Shown in pieces: positions 19,007 through 28,180 of a stretch of DNA of 64,000 bases. The notes beneath the pieces were generated by a model. It did no database searches, was not told where the DNA came from, and worked only from the letters and a program-made list of their open reading frames with translations. Source of the stretch: Verrucomicrobiota bacterium (GTDB taxonomy: Bacteria; Verrucomicrobiota; Verrucomicrobiia; Opitutales; Opitutaceae). Made by a program: the position numbers and the translations under genes. Numbering within the stretch: the stretch's first letter is position 1; each line of letters opens with the position of its first letter. The stretch is from positions 35,417 to 99,416 of the forward strand of contig JACRQG010000001.1 of the NCBI GenBank assembly GCA_016222805.1, given 5' to 3'.

Positions 19007-20713
19007 ATGTCCCCCGCCGCTTCTGCCCCCCCGCTGTTGTTCGCCGTCCTGGCGTTTGACGCCAGCAACCGGCTCGCGGTGCGCCAGCTGGGATCGAGGC
19101 TCGGACTGGCGTTCACCGGCAGCGACCTCGCGATGGCCACGGCGCGGCTTGAATCCTCGTTCCGGCAGCACACGCCTCCCGCCGAGTATTACTCCGCAGA
19201 AGCCGGCGGACGCGCCTACCGGGTCCATCTCACCCAGGTGGCCGGAGAGCCGGCGGACGCGGAGATCACGTTTTGGTCGCTCGACGCCCTGGCCGCGCGA
19301 CCCGCCGCCCTGGCCCCGTCGCTGGCCGCGCTGCTCACAGTCTTGGAGCCGCATGTCGTCGAGATCCCCTACCTCCACCTCGGGGAAAACGACTTCATCT
19401 ACAAGTTTCGTCCGGCGCAGGAGCGTAACGCCGCGATCTACGCGCAGGACGCCGCCGCCGGTGCCCTGTACCAGTCGCAGCTCTGCGCCGCGATCAAGGC
19501 GCACGCGCGCCAGTACGAGCGCACCGCCGCCGCGCCCGTGGCCCTGGACTTCGGGGCGGTCTGTTACGTCATCCCGAGCCATTTCGGATTCTGCCTGGGC
19601 GTGAAGAACGCCATCGAGCGGGCTTACGAAACGCTGGCCGAAAACCCGGGGCGGCGGGTCTTCATGCTCTCGGAGCTGATTCACAATCCCTTCGTGAACG
19701 AGGATCTCCTCCGCCGCGGATTGCGTTACCTCCAGACGGATCGCGGGACGCCGCACACCGTGGACGGCCGGCCCGGTTCCCCGCTGCTCTGGGATTCGCT
19801 GACGCCCGATGACATCGTGATCATCCCGGCTTTCGGCGCCACGGACGAAGACAAGCGCCGGCTGGTGAAGAAGGGTATCGCGGTCTGCCAGTACGATGCC
19901 ACCTGCATGCTCGTGGAGAAGGTCTGGAAGGCCGCCCGAGCCTACGGCCGCGAGGGCTACACCGTCGTGATCCACGGCAAACAGGAGCACGAGGAGACCA
20001 AGGCCACGTTTTCCAACACGCGTCGCTTCGCCCCGGCGGTGATCGTACGCAACCTCGCGGAAGCGCGCCTGCTGGGGGAGATCATCGGGTCCACGGATCC
20101 GGCGGCCCGCGCCCAGTTTTACTCGGTCTTCTCCGGCCGCCATACCCCCGGCTTCGACGTCTCCCGCCATCTCGAAAGGGTAGCCGTGGTCAACCAGACC
20201 ACGCTGCTGATGAACGAGACCATCGGGATCATCGAACACCTGCAGGGCGCCTTCCGGGCCCGGTACGGGGACGACAGCCGCGTGGGCGGGGGCGGGCGGC
20301 GCGACACCTTGTGTTACGCCACGCAGGTCAACCAGGACGCCCTATCCCGCGGGCTGGAGGAGCCGCTCGATGCCGCCTTCGTCATCGGGGGAAAGAACTC
20401 CTCCAACACCTACCAACTTTTCCGCCTGTGCGAGCAGCGCCTCGGCGCCAGGGCGTATTTCATCCAGTCGGAAGCCAGCATCCGCTCGCGCCTGGAGGTG
20501 GAGCACTATGTCTATGATGGCTCCGGCCACGGCCACACGGAGGTGCGCCCCCTATGGCCGGACGCACCCACCCGCCCGCTCCGCATTCTCGTTACCGGCG
20601 GGGCCAGTTGCCCCGACGGCATTATTCAGCAGGTGATCACCCGCATCAATTCGTTCTTTCCGGCGGAGCGGTTGCGCGCGATCTCCGAGGTTCTGTGCGA
20701 CCTGGGCGAATGA
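19007..20713 (+). CDS. ispH: 4-hydroxy-3-methylbut-2-enyl diphosphate reductase with N-terminal extension
   Basis: Last enzyme of the non-mevalonate isoprenoid pathway; it reduces HMBPP to IPP and DMAPP with a 4Fe-4S cluster. The three cluster cysteines are visible: Cys196 (FGFCLGVKNA), Cys300 (YDATCMLVEKV) and Cys535 (GGASCPDG). The HGKQEHEE and GGKNSSNTYQL segments are also typical. The 568-residue product is far longer than the usual 310-400. About 120 residues at the N-terminus have no recognisable domain, and the next 70 resemble the YxSxL...-type leader of the cyanobacterial/plant-type enzymes. The FGFC form also fits that type. The start could only be the ATG at 19007 or a later one within the extension. 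Confidence 0.88.
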   Translation: MSPAASAPPLLFAVLAFDASNRLAVRQLGSRLGLAFTGSDLAMATARLESSFRQHTPPAEYYSAEAGGRAYRVHLTQVAGEPADAEITFWSLDALAARPAALAPSLAALLTVLEPHVVEIPYLHLGENDFIYKFRPAQERNAAIYAQDAAAGALYQSQLCAAIKAHARQYERTAAAPVALDFGAVCYVIPSHFGFCLGVKNAIERAYETLAENPGRRVFMLSELIHNPFVNEDLLRRGLRYLQTDRGTPHTVDGRPGSPLLWDSLTPDDIVIIPAFGATDEDKRRLVKKGIAVCQYDATCMLVEKVWKAARAYGREGYTVVIHGKQEHEETKATFSNTRRFAPAVIVRNLAEARLLGEIIGSTDPAARAQFYSVFSGRHTPGFDVSRHLERVAVVNQTTLLMNETIGIIEHLQGAFRARYGDDSRVGGGGRRDTLCYATQVNQDALSRGLEEPLDAAFVIGGKNSSNTYQLFRLCEQRLGARAYFIQSEASIRSRLEVEHYVYDGSGHGHTEVRPLWPDAPTRPLRILVTGGASCPDGIIQQVITRINSFFPAERLRAISEVLCDLGE

Positions 20714-20722
20714 CGGTTCCCG

Positions 20723-20740
20723 CCGGGGCGTCCGCCCCGG
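20723..20740. terminator. Bidirectional hairpin between ispH and the outer-membrane protein gene
   Basis: A 7-bp perfect stem CCGGGGC/GCCCCGG with a 4-base loop sits exactly midway in the 37-base gap between two converging genes. No T-run follows on either strand. The position suggests a shared transcript end. Confidence 0.45.
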
Positions 20741-20750
20741 GGAAACGGCC

Positions 20751-22001
20751 TCAGAAGCGGATGGAAAGGCCCGCCCGGTAGCCAGACTGGTTGCCGAGGT
20801 CGATCTTCGTCGAGTAATGGGAGTTCTCGGCGTCGATCGTCTGGGTGTAGCTGCCTGCCGATTGATAGACCGCCCCGGCGAAGAATCCGGTGCGCTCCGT
20901 CAGATCGAACTGAATCGTGGCATCCGCGAAATAGCCGGGCAGCAGCTTGTACATCTCGGAAGAACTCGTGTCGGTGATTTCCGTTCCGAGTGCCGGGGTC
21001 AGGGTCTGGGTCACCGTGTAGCTGGAGCCGGAGTAGACCACCGCCGCCCCGAAGCTCACGCTGGCCTTCAGACGCGTGGTGATCGGAACCCACACTGTGG
21101 GACCGGCCCGGAAGGTGTAGTAGGAACCCTTCAGCTTCCATCGGTTCGTCACACTGGTCTCGTTGGTCTCGGTGGTGGCGATGCGCCCGGCCGGCTCGTT
21201 GGCCAGGAGGACGGAGGTGTCGACACTGATGGTCTGCGCCACCCCGTCGGCCCCGAGGACCGCATTGCCCGAAGCGTCCACCACGTTTTCAGTCGTGGTG
21301 CTCGGCGAGGAATAGGGGGCGTCCGGCGGGGTGTGCCCGTAGAGAGAGTAGTAGTCGCTCAGGGTTTGGAGCCGCGCGAGGACCGAATCGTTCTTGGCCC
21401 CGTTGAGGTCGTTCACCGACATGCCCGCGGTGAGGTTCCACGCGAGGCGCCCACCGAGGAGCTTGCCCATGTCGCGGGAAACCGCGAGGTCCATGCCGGC
21501 CGTCGAGTTGGCCTTCTTCTCCCGGGTGCGCGTATCGATCACGTCAGCGGAATAGCTGCTGAAGCGGACAAACCCGGGGAGCGAGAGCTGGCTGGCGTCG
21601 GTGTAATTCCAGGTGTTCGTCTTCCCGTCCGGGGAAATGGGATCCAGCACGGCGGTGTTGGTCTGGGGATCGATGATCGGGTTGCCGCTGCTGTCCAGCC
21701 GGGCCACGGTGCGGGCGTCCGGTTGCACCCGGCCGTCGTGGTACGCCCGGAGCAGATTGGCGCCGGTGGCCGCGCCCGGGTCCTCCGGGGACGGGATCTT
21801 CCCGGTGCCGAAAAAGCTCATCTTCGCCCCACTGATGAAACGGAAGCCGAGGGTGACCACGCTCTTCGGCTCGTAGATATACTCGTCGAGGTTGCTGAAA
21901 TCCGGAATCTCAATCGGCGGCGCCCGCCGCTCTTCATCCTGTGCGAGGGCCACGCCCAGCGTGGAGGCAAAAGCGAAGAGGGCGAAACGAAGGGATTTCA
22001 T
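20751..22001 (-). CDS. Putative outer-membrane beta-barrel protein
   Basis: A 416-residue secreted protein: signal peptide MKSLRFALFAFASTLGVALA ends at a plausible AQ-D cleavage point. The mature part is rich in alternating polar and hydrophobic strands (for example GYRAGLSIRF, YFADATIQFDLT, GFFAGAVYQS) and ends in Phe, as expected for proteins inserted by the BAM complex. I recognise no specific family; no enzyme motif or TonB plug is visible. An upstream open frame continues to 23507 over the AI-2E gene and is spurious, so the ATG at 22001 is the start. Function could be a porin or assembly-type barrel. Confidence 0.68.
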   Translation of the reverse strand: MKSLRFALFAFASTLGVALAQDEERRAPPIEIPDFSNLDEYIYEPKSVVTLGFRFISGAKMSFFGTGKIPSPEDPGAATGANLLRAYHDGRVQPDARTVARLDSSGNPIIDPQTNTAVLDPISPDGKTNTWNYTDASQLSLPGFVRFSSYSADVIDTRTREKKANSTAGMDLAVSRDMGKLLGGRLAWNLTAGMSVNDLNGAKNDSVLARLQTLSDYYSLYGHTPPDAPYSSPSTTTENVVDASGNAVLGADGVAQTISVDTSVLLANEPAGRIATTETNETSVTNRWKLKGSYYTFRAGPTVWVPITTRLKASVSFGAAVVYSGSSYTVTQTLTPALGTEITDTSSSEMYKLLPGYFADATIQFDLTERTGFFAGAVYQSAGSYTQTIDAENSHYSTKIDLGNQSGYRAGLSIRF

Positions 22002-22265
22002 GCGTTGGGTGGGCGCCCGCTTGGACGGGCTCTCGGACAGAATGTTGCACGAAAGTGCAGGGCTGCCCGGGTTCCCGTCAACGCGAGACTTCTCCCCCTC
22101 TCCCGCCCCACCCGCTTGACAGGGCCGACCCGTCCTGCCTTGGCCCCGATTCCGTCTGGCCGGCAGGCTCGCCCCCCGGGCCATACCCAGCCCCGTCACT
22201 CCATCTTCGGACTGGCGTCCGCCGCCGGACTCCTCTCGGCTGGAGCCCGTCGCCTCCCGCCTCTC

Positions 22266-23414
22266 GTGCCCGCCGAGCCCTCCTCCCCGTTCTTCAGTCT
22301 CAGCCAGCGCCGGATCATCGGGTCGGCGCTGACCCTCCTCGCTTTCCTGGGGTCGCTCGCCCTGCTGATCGTGGCCTTCTACGTCCTCGGCCGGCTGCTG
22401 TCGTTCTTCTCCAGCGTGCTCTGGCCACTGGCGGCGGCGGGGGTCCTGGCCCTCATCCTGCGGCCGGTGGTCAACATTCTCGAGCGCCGGCTCAACGGAC
22501 GCCGGCTGACCGCGGTGGTCCTGCTCTACGGAGTCGTGGTGCTGCTGACCGGCGGGACGATTGTCCTCATGGCTCCGCCGCTGGTTTCGCAGGTGGTCGA
22601 CTTCATCACGTTCCTGCCGAGCCTTTGGGAAGGTGCCTCGCGGTTCTTCCAAGAGCATTACCCGGAGTGGATTGCATTGGCCAAGAAACAGCTCGCGAAC
22701 CCCACGGTCCGGCAGGTCGCCGATACCCTCGCGCGCGAGAGCAAGACACTGGTTGCCCACGCCATGCCTTCGATCCGGGCGGCCTTTGGCGGGGTTTTCG
22801 ACGTGTTCGCCTTCCTGACCCACCTCGCGATTGTGCCGGTCTACCTCTTCTTCTTCCTGCTGGCGCGGGGAGAGCCGACCGGGCAGCTGGGCGAGCACCT
22901 TCCGTTCCTGAGCCCGAAGGTGAGGGACGACGTCGTGTTCCTCGCCAGCGAGTTTGTCGGAATCATCGAGTCGTTCTTCCGCGGGCAGTTGCTGATCGGA
23001 CTCTGCATGGGAGTCCTGCTCGCCGCCGGCTTCACGGTCGTCGGACTCAAGGCTGGCCTCGTCGTCGGCCTGGCGCTCGGAATCCTCAACATCATCCCCT
23101 ACCTGGGGACGATCCTGGGCCTCCTGGTCGCCCTGCCGCTCGCCTTCTTCCAGCCGGGCGGCGGCTGGCAGCTGCTGGGCCTCGTCATCCTGGTGAAAAT
23201 CGCCGTGCAGTGCGTGGAAAGCTGGGTGCTCACCCCTCGCATCATGGGCCACCAGACCGGCCTCCACCCGGTCGCGATTATCTTCGCCGTCTTCTTCTGG
23301 GGCACGGCCTTCAATGGCGTGCTCGGGATGCTGCTCGCCATTCCGCTGACGGCGTTCTTCGTCACCGCCTGGCGGCTGGCGAAGCGGAAGTACTTCGACG
23401 CGGGCCATGGCTGA
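22266..23414 (+). CDS. AI-2E transporter family (PerM/TqsA-like) permease
   Basis: Polytopic inner-membrane protein of 382 residues with about eight membrane helices. These include an N-terminal pair (residues about 17-70), helices around 80-100 and 175-205, and the C-terminal hydrophobic block with GLALGILNIIPYLGTILGLL and GMLLAIPLTAFF. This is the layout of the AI-2E (UPF0118) family. Members export autoinducer-2 or other small compounds, or act as ion antiporters, so the substrate is unknown. No ATG is in frame at a suitable place; the GTG at 22266 (VPAEPSSPFF) starts 20 residues before the first helix. The stop overlaps the next gene by eight bases. Confidence 0.82.
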   Translation: MPAEPSSPFFSLSQRRIIGSALTLLAFLGSLALLIVAFYVLGRLLSFFSSVLWPLAAAGVLALILRPVVNILERRLNGRRLTAVVLLYGVVVLLTGGTIVLMAPPLVSQVVDFITFLPSLWEGASRFFQEHYPEWIALAKKQLANPTVRQVADTLARESKTLVAHAMPSIRAAFGGVFDVFAFLTHLAIVPVYLFFFLLARGEPTGQLGEHLPFLSPKVRDDVVFLASEFVGIIESFFRGQLLIGLCMGVLLAAGFTVVGLKAGLVVGLALGILNIIPYLGTILGLLVALPLAFFQPGGGWQLLGLVILVKIAVQCVESWVLTPRIMGHQTGLHPVAIIFAVFFWGTAFNGVLGMLLAIPLTAFFVTAWRLAKRKYFDAGHG

Positions 23415-23703
23415 GCGCCTGCCGCCGCCGGAAGAATGCGCCCAGTGCGGCGCCCGGTTGCCGCGAAATGCCCGCGCCTGCCCGGAGTGCGGGGCCGACG
23501 AACGCACCGGCTGGCGGGGGGATTCCGTCTACGACGGCCTCGATCTGCCCGAGGAAGCCTGGCGGGAATCCGACGACGAGGCAGGGGCAGCCCGCTCTTC
23601 CCGGCCGCCCGCTCCGGCCGTCAACGGCCTCGCGTGGTATTGGTGGTGCGCCGGCCTTTTCCTGCTCGGCGCACTCCTGGTTGGGATGCTGGCCGGCCGC
23701 TGA
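23407..23703 (+). CDS. Small zinc-ribbon membrane protein
   Basis: A 98-residue product starting with a double CxxC zinc ribbon (ECAQCGARLPRNARACPECG), then a hydrophilic linker rich in Asp, Glu and Ser, and a single C-terminal membrane helix (about 74-94, WYWWCAGLFLLGALLVGMLA). Such proteins are often annotated as zinc-ribbon domain proteins without known role. It overlaps the end of the permease gene by 8 bases, so translation is coupled. It converges with ftsZ, whose end is 23 bases downstream. Confidence 0.72.
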   Translation: MAERLPPPEECAQCGARLPRNARACPECGADERTGWRGDSVYDGLDLPEEAWRESDDEAGAARSSRPPAPAVNGLAWYWWCAGLFLLGALLVGMLAGR

Positions 23704-23726
23704 TCGGTGGGGATTCCGACCCGGCG

Positions 23727-25004
23727 TCAGAAGACGATCTTGATGCCCTTGCGCAGGTAGGTCGGCACGTCGAGATCCTGGCCGTCGAAGAGGTTGCGGT
23801 CGGTCTTCTCGAAATGGCCGCGGCTCTCCATCTCGCCGAAACCGAACTCCTCCTGGGCCACCTTGGCCGCCGGCGTTTGGCGCGGCGCCGGTTCGCCGGC
23901 TCCGCGCGGCGCGGGCGCCGCCGCGGCCGGGACCGTCGGAGCCGGCGCAGCCTTGTCGGTCCCGGGCAGGGGTGGACGGGAGCGGCCGGCCGCCACGGCG
24001 GGACGACGTGTCGGGAGCACGCGACCACCGAGATCGCTGGTGCCGATCACGCACACTTCCACGCGGCCGGCGAGATTCTCGTCAATCACGGCCCCCATGA
24101 TGATATGGGAATCGCGGCCGAACTGCTCGGTGATCGCAGTCATGATCTCATTCACCTTTGGCAGGGTGAGATCGGCCCCGCCGATGATGTTGACGAGCAG
24201 GCGGTCGGCCTTGCGCGAAAAATCCGGTGTGTGGAGCAGCGGGCAGAGCTTGAGGCTGTTCATCGCCTCGGCCACGGCCTCCTCCCCCTTGCCCTCTCCC
24301 AGGCCAAACAGGGTCTTGCCCCCTCGCTGGCCAAAGGCCTGCCGCAGGGTCGCGAAGTCGAGGTTGATCAGTCCGGTCTTGAAGAGCATCGACCAGATCG
24401 AGCGCACTCCGCGGCCGATCCATTCGTCGGCGCGCGCGAACGAATCGAGCACGGTCTCGTTGTCGCCGGCCTCCTGCAGGAGCACGTCGTTGGGCAGGGG
24501 GATGACGGCGTCACACACCGCCCGCAGCGCCCGCAGTCCTTCCTCCGCCTGCTTCAGGCGGCGTCCACCCTCGAAGCTGAACGGCAGCGTGACAAACGCG
24601 ATCACCAGCGCCCCGGCCTCCGCGGCAATCTCGGCGACGATCGGCGAGGCGCCGCTGCCGGTCCCGCCGCCCATGCCGGTGACGAGAAAGACCAGGTCAC
24701 AGTCCTTCACGACCGCGGCGATCTTCTCGCGGTCGGCTTCGGCGGCCTCGCGACCCCGCTCCGGATCGCCGCCCGCTCCCAACCCGCGCGTCACTCCCAT
24801 CCCGATCAGGACCTTGTCCTGCACCGGCGAGCTCGCGAGCGCCTGGTAGTCGGTGTTGATGACCGCGAGCTGCAGGCGCTCGAGATTTTCCATTTTCAGG
24901 CGATCAACGGCATTGGAGCCGGCGCCGCCAACCCCGACCAGCTTGATGGCGATGTTGCGGTCGGTCAGGAGGGTGTGTTCGAGGGGAAGCTCGTGGAGAT
25001 TCAT
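23727..25004 (-). CDS. ftsZ: Cell division protein FtsZ
   Basis: Tubulin-like GTPase that builds the division ring. The 425-residue protein has KLVGVGGAGSNAVDRL at the N-terminus, the GTP-binding loop GGGTGSG at 112-118, and the catalytic T7 loop around NLDFATLRQAFG (normally NxDFxDV, so the final Asp-Val is altered). A Pro/Ala-rich linker (about 330-395) follows, then a conserved C-terminal peptide LDVPTYLRKGIKIVF that would bind FtsA. It is the last gene of the dcw cluster and the 46-base gap after ftsA suggests co-transcription. Ends near the convergent zinc-ribbon gene. Confidence 0.97.
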   Translation of the reverse strand: MNLHELPLEHTLLTDRNIAIKLVGVGGAGSNAVDRLKMENLERLQLAVINTDYQALASSPVQDKVLIGMGVTRGLGAGGDPERGREAAEADREKIAAVVKDCDLVFLVTGMGGGTGSGASPIVAEIAAEAGALVIAFVTLPFSFEGGRRLKQAEEGLRALRAVCDAVIPLPNDVLLQEAGDNETVLDSFARADEWIGRGVRSIWSMLFKTGLINLDFATLRQAFGQRGGKTLFGLGEGKGEEAVAEAMNSLKLCPLLHTPDFSRKADRLLVNIIGGADLTLPKVNEIMTAITEQFGRDSHIIMGAVIDENLAGRVEVCVIGTSDLGGRVLPTRRPAVAAGRSRPPLPGTDKAAPAPTVPAAAAPAPRGAGEPAPRQTPAAKVAQEEFGFGEMESRGHFEKTDRNLFDGQDLDVPTYLRKGIKIVF

Positions 25005-25050
25005 GGCAGGGGCCGAGGGCGGAGAGGGGCGCGTCGCGTGGAAGAGTGGT

Positions 25051-26265
25051 TCAGGCCGAGGCGAACAACCGCTTGACCCCGGACAGGAAGCCGCCGCCCC
25101 GGCGGGCCGGGGCGAGTTTCTCCGCCTGGGCGCTCACCCCGTAGTACAGGAGGCCCAGGGCCGTGTGATAGCCCGGATCGCGGAGGTTCTCATTCACCCA
25201 CGTGGGCGCCTCTCCGAGGTGCGCGGGCACCCCGAAGACCTTGGCGGCCACCCCGGTGATGCCGGGGAGCTTCGCGGTCCCGCCCGTTAACACGACCCCG
25301 GCGGCGCAAGTCTCCGGCGTGAAGGCGTTGCCCAGTTTCTTCCGCACCACCTCGAGGAGCTCCCAGGCGCGGGCCGAAGTAATCTGCTCGATCGACTGCC
25401 GCGAAAACTGCCGGTCGCCGATCGCGAAGTTGCCATCGAGCCAGACCTTCTGCGCCTTGTCCTTGGTCTGGAGGTCCGCCCGCCCGTACCGGAGCTTGAG
25501 TTTGTCGGCCTGGCCTTCGGTCAACCGCAGCCCGATGCCGAGGTCGTTGGTGAGGTGGGCGCCGCCGACCGGCACCACGCCGGTCGTGTGCGCCGCCCCA
25601 TCGCGATAGAGGGCGAAATCCGTCGTGCCGGCCCCGAGATCGATCACCAGGACCCCGTGCTGGCGCTCCTCCGCGGTCGTCACCATGTGGCCCGACGCCA
25701 GGCTGGACAGCACCAGATCCCTCACCTCGAGGTTGAAGCCCCGGATCACATGGATCATGTCCGCCAGCCGCTGCTCCTGGCCGTGCACCGTCCAGTAGCC
25801 GACCTCGAGTTTCTGGCCGACGAGATTTTCCGGATTGCCCGGAATCAGCCGCCCGTCGACGCGGAACGGCCGGCGAATGTGGTGAACCACCATCCGCCCG
25901 GAAGGTAGCTCCTTCCACTTGGCGAGGTCACACACTGTGCGCACGTCGCTCGCGTCGATCATGTTGTCCGACGCTTTCACGTTCACCGCGGCCTCGTTGT
26001 AGAAGCCCTCGAGGTGGGCGCCCGTCTGGGCGAGGAAGACGAAGTCGATGCGCTCGCCGGCATCCCGCTCGGCCTGCTCGAGGGCACTGTGCGTGCATTC
26101 GCTGGCGGCGCGATAATCGGCCACGCTGCCCTTGATCACGCCGCGGGAGGAACACTCGCCGCGACCGATGATGGCAAGCTCGCGTCCGGTGTACTCGCCG
26201 ACGAGGACGGTGACTTTCGAGGTGCCGATTTCAACGGCCCCGATGAAGGTTGTGCGGTTGCTCAC
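25051..26265 (-). CDS. ftsA: Cell division protein FtsA
   Basis: Actin-like ATPase that tethers FtsZ to the membrane. The 404-residue product has the ASKHA phosphate motifs: GAVEIGTSKVTVLVGE (phosphate 1), VLVIDLGAGTTDFALYRDG (phosphate 2) and GVVLTGGTAKLPGI (adenosine). A C-terminal basic amphipathic tail (GGGFLSGVKRLFASA) probably binds the membrane. The start is GTG at 26265, whose first bases overlap the ftsQ stop (GTGA). The open frame extends far upstream, but that part lies in ftsQ and is not coding. It belongs to the same tight string as ftsQ, ddl and ftsZ. Confidence 0.95.
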   Translation of the reverse strand: MSNRTTFIGAVEIGTSKVTVLVGEYTGRELAIIGRGECSSRGVIKGSVADYRAASECTHSALEQAERDAGERIDFVFLAQTGAHLEGFYNEAAVNVKASDNMIDASDVRTVCDLAKWKELPSGRMVVHHIRRPFRVDGRLIPGNPENLVGQKLEVGYWTVHGQEQRLADMIHVIRGFNLEVRDLVLSSLASGHMVTTAEERQHGVLVIDLGAGTTDFALYRDGAAHTTGVVPVGGAHLTNDLGIGLRLTEGQADKLKLRYGRADLQTKDKAQKVWLDGNFAIGDRQFSRQSIEQITSARAWELLEVVRKKLGNAFTPETCAAGVVLTGGTAKLPGITGVAAKVFGVPAHLGEAPTWVNENLRDPGYHTALGLLYYGVSAQAEKLAPARRGGGFLSGVKRLFASA

Positions 26266-27245
26266 GTGGATTTGCCGAGGTTGGGTCGGGTTGGAGAAGG
26301 AAGGGAAATGACGGACGCGGGTCGCGGGGCCGCACCGGATTCGGCCGGCGCCGGCGGCTCGATCATCACCGGCACATTGCGGCCCAGCGTCAGGTCGATG
26401 CGGGCCCGTGTCATCGGGGTGTCGGCCAGGCGCTCGATCAGGTAGTCGAGCGTGGCAAGTTGCACGAAGTAGTCGCCCCGCGCGCTGAACACGACGATCG
26501 TGCCGTTCTTGGTGGTAACCTCGATTTCGCGATCGGAGGCGAGGCGGGCCAGCGAGACCGACTGCCAGGCCCGGTAGAGGCGCAGGGCGGAGAACTGGGC
26601 GTCGGCCAGCAATTGCGCCACGGGGGCCATGCCTGCAATCGGTTGGAAGCCGGCGCCGTCCGGCGCGAGGGTGAGCCCGCTCAACCAGGGCAGGGAATCG
26701 AGCAGCGCCGGCTCGAAGCCGACACCGTGGAAGATCACCCCCTGGGGATCCACGAGCAGGTCGCGCGGCGTCCCGCCCAGTTCCACCCGCACGCGCGCCA
26801 CCGGCACCCGCTCGGTGAGGCGAACCGTGAGCCGATCCGGGAAGTGGCGGGTGATGGAAGCCGACACAACCTGGCTTTCCGCCAGCAGCCGAGCGCAGAG
26901 CTGATCCAGATCCAGTTCCATCAGCGCGGCATTCCGCGGCAGGGCCAGCGTGCGCTCCAGCCAGGCCTGGTCGAGCACGCCGCCGGCGGAGGTCTTCAGT
27001 TCGAGATGCCGCAACGTCGCCGTCCGGGCCACCGGCGGAACGTGTTTCGGCGACGTTCCCAGCATTCCCGCCGCGAACCACGCCCCGCATCCCAGAGCGA
27101 CCGCGCACCCGATCAGCCAGGCCGAGCGTACTCCCTCTCGCACGCGGCGCCAGCGTCCACCCCGCGACATCGCGCGCGGCTTCACCGGCTGGGGAATGTC
27201 CCGCCAGCTCCGGATGACCGGAGCGGCCAATGTCTCCTGGCTCAC
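26262..27245 (-). CDS. ftsQ: Cell division protein FtsQ/DivIB
   Basis: Bitopic membrane protein linking early and late division proteins. The 327-residue product has a short cytoplasmic tail (RGGRWRRVREGVRS), one membrane helix (about 40-62), then a periplasmic POTRA-like segment and beta domain. The POTRA has the typical ITRHFPDRLTVRLTERVPVA near 125-150. It ends in a proline-rich tail. Start: GTG at 27245, overlapping the ddl stop by four bases (GTGA); the upstream in-frame ATG lies inside ddl. Identification relies on topology, the POTRA motif and the ddl-ftsQ-ftsA order, which is conserved. Confidence 0.9.
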   Translation of the reverse strand: MSQETLAAPVIRSWRDIPQPVKPRAMSRGGRWRRVREGVRSAWLIGCAVALGCGAWFAAGMLGTSPKHVPPVARTATLRHLELKTSAGGVLDQAWLERTLALPRNAALMELDLDQLCARLLAESQVVSASITRHFPDRLTVRLTERVPVARVRVELGGTPRDLLVDPQGVIFHGVGFEPALLDSLPWLSGLTLAPDGAGFQPIAGMAPVAQLLADAQFSALRLYRAWQSVSLARLASDREIEVTTKNGTIVVFSARGDYFVQLATLDYLIERLADTPMTRARIDLTLGRNVPVMIEPPAPAESGAAPRPASVISLPSPTRPNLGKST

Positions 27246-28180
27246 GACCGTGCGCCTCCCTTCGACGCGAAGCGCGCGAGCGCCGGGGCCACGAGCTCCC
27301 GCACGAGCGCGGTGAAATCCAAGCCGAGGCAGCGCGCGCTCATCGGCAGGAGGCTGGTCTCCTTCATTCCGGGCAGGGTATTGATCTCCAGCAGGAAGGG
27401 ACCGGCGTCCTCGGTGAAGATGAAGTCGACCCGCGCATAGTCGCGGCAACCGCAGGCGGCAAACGCCGCTTCCGCCGCCGTCCGGACCGTCGTCGTCGCC
27501 GCCGGATCGAGGGGCGCGGGAGCCAGGTACTCCGTCATGCCCTTGGTGTACTTGCTCGTGTAATCGTAGACCCCGGTCCGGGGTCGGATCTCGACGACAC
27601 CCATCGCCCGACCGTGCAGCACCCCGACGCTCAGTTCCCGGCCGAAAAGCCGCCGCTCCGCCAGCCATTCCCCGGAGGTGATCTCCGTGAGTTTCGCCGC
27701 AATCGCCGCCCGCCCCTCGGGCAGCGCGAGCCCGACACTGCTGCCCTCGGCGTTGGGCTTGATTACGATTCGCTCACCGAGGCGACCGACGAGATCCTCG
27801 GCCGATGGCTTGGCACCGGCGGAAAACTGCCAGCCCGGCGCCACCTGCACACCGCGGGCCGTCACCGCGTCCTTGGTGCGCGTCTTGTCCATCGTCAGCC
27901 GGCTGCTCGCCGCATCGCACCCGGCGTACTCGATCCCGGCGGCATCCAGCAGGGCCTGCATGCCGCCGTCCTCGCCAAACGTGCCGTGCAGAGTCGAAAA
28001 CACGACGTGCCGCCCCGGCTCGACCCCTGGGGGAATCGCCGCCGCGTCGACCAGCATCAGACGCGTCGGGTACGAACGCGCCAAGGCGAGCGCACTCGCG
28101 CGCCCCGAGCCCAGGGACACCTCGCGCTCCGCGGAAACGCCTCCGGCCAACACGGCAATGACAGGTCCGTTCTGTTTCAT
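27242..28180 (-). CDS. ddl: D-alanine--D-alanine ligase
   Basis: ATP-grasp enzyme that joins two D-alanines for the peptidoglycan stem. The 312-residue product shows VIAVLAGGVSAEREVSL at the start, the substrate loop FSTLHGTFGEDG, ATP-binding KPNAEGSSVGL, and the metal-binding VDFIFTEDAGPFLLEINTLPG (given here only as its FLLEINTLPG end). Start: ATG at 28180 rather than 28195, because it overlaps the murB stop (ATGA), as seen at each neighbouring junction. It sits between murB and ftsQ, a position where many dcw clusters keep ddl. Confidence 0.96.
   Translation of the reverse strand: MKQNGPVIAVLAGGVSAEREVSLGSGRASALALARSYPTRLMLVDAAAIPPGVEPGRHVVFSTLHGTFGEDGGMQALLDAAGIEYAGCDAASSRLTMDKTRTKDAVTARGVQVAPGWQFSAGAKPSAEDLVGRLGERIVIKPNAEGSSVGLALPEGRAAIAAKLTEITSGEWLAERRLFGRELSVGVLHGRAMGVVEIRPRTGVYDYTSKYTKGMTEYLAPAPLDPAATTTVRTAAEAAFAACGCRDYARVDFIFTEDAGPFLLEINTLPGMKETSLLPMSARCLGLDFTALVRELVAPALARFASKGGARS

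Noticed and set aside
20817..22265. N-terminal extension of the AI-2E-type permease (frame open from 20817)
   Set aside because: The extension runs antisense through the outer-membrane protein gene and has no membrane segments; the permease starts near 22266.
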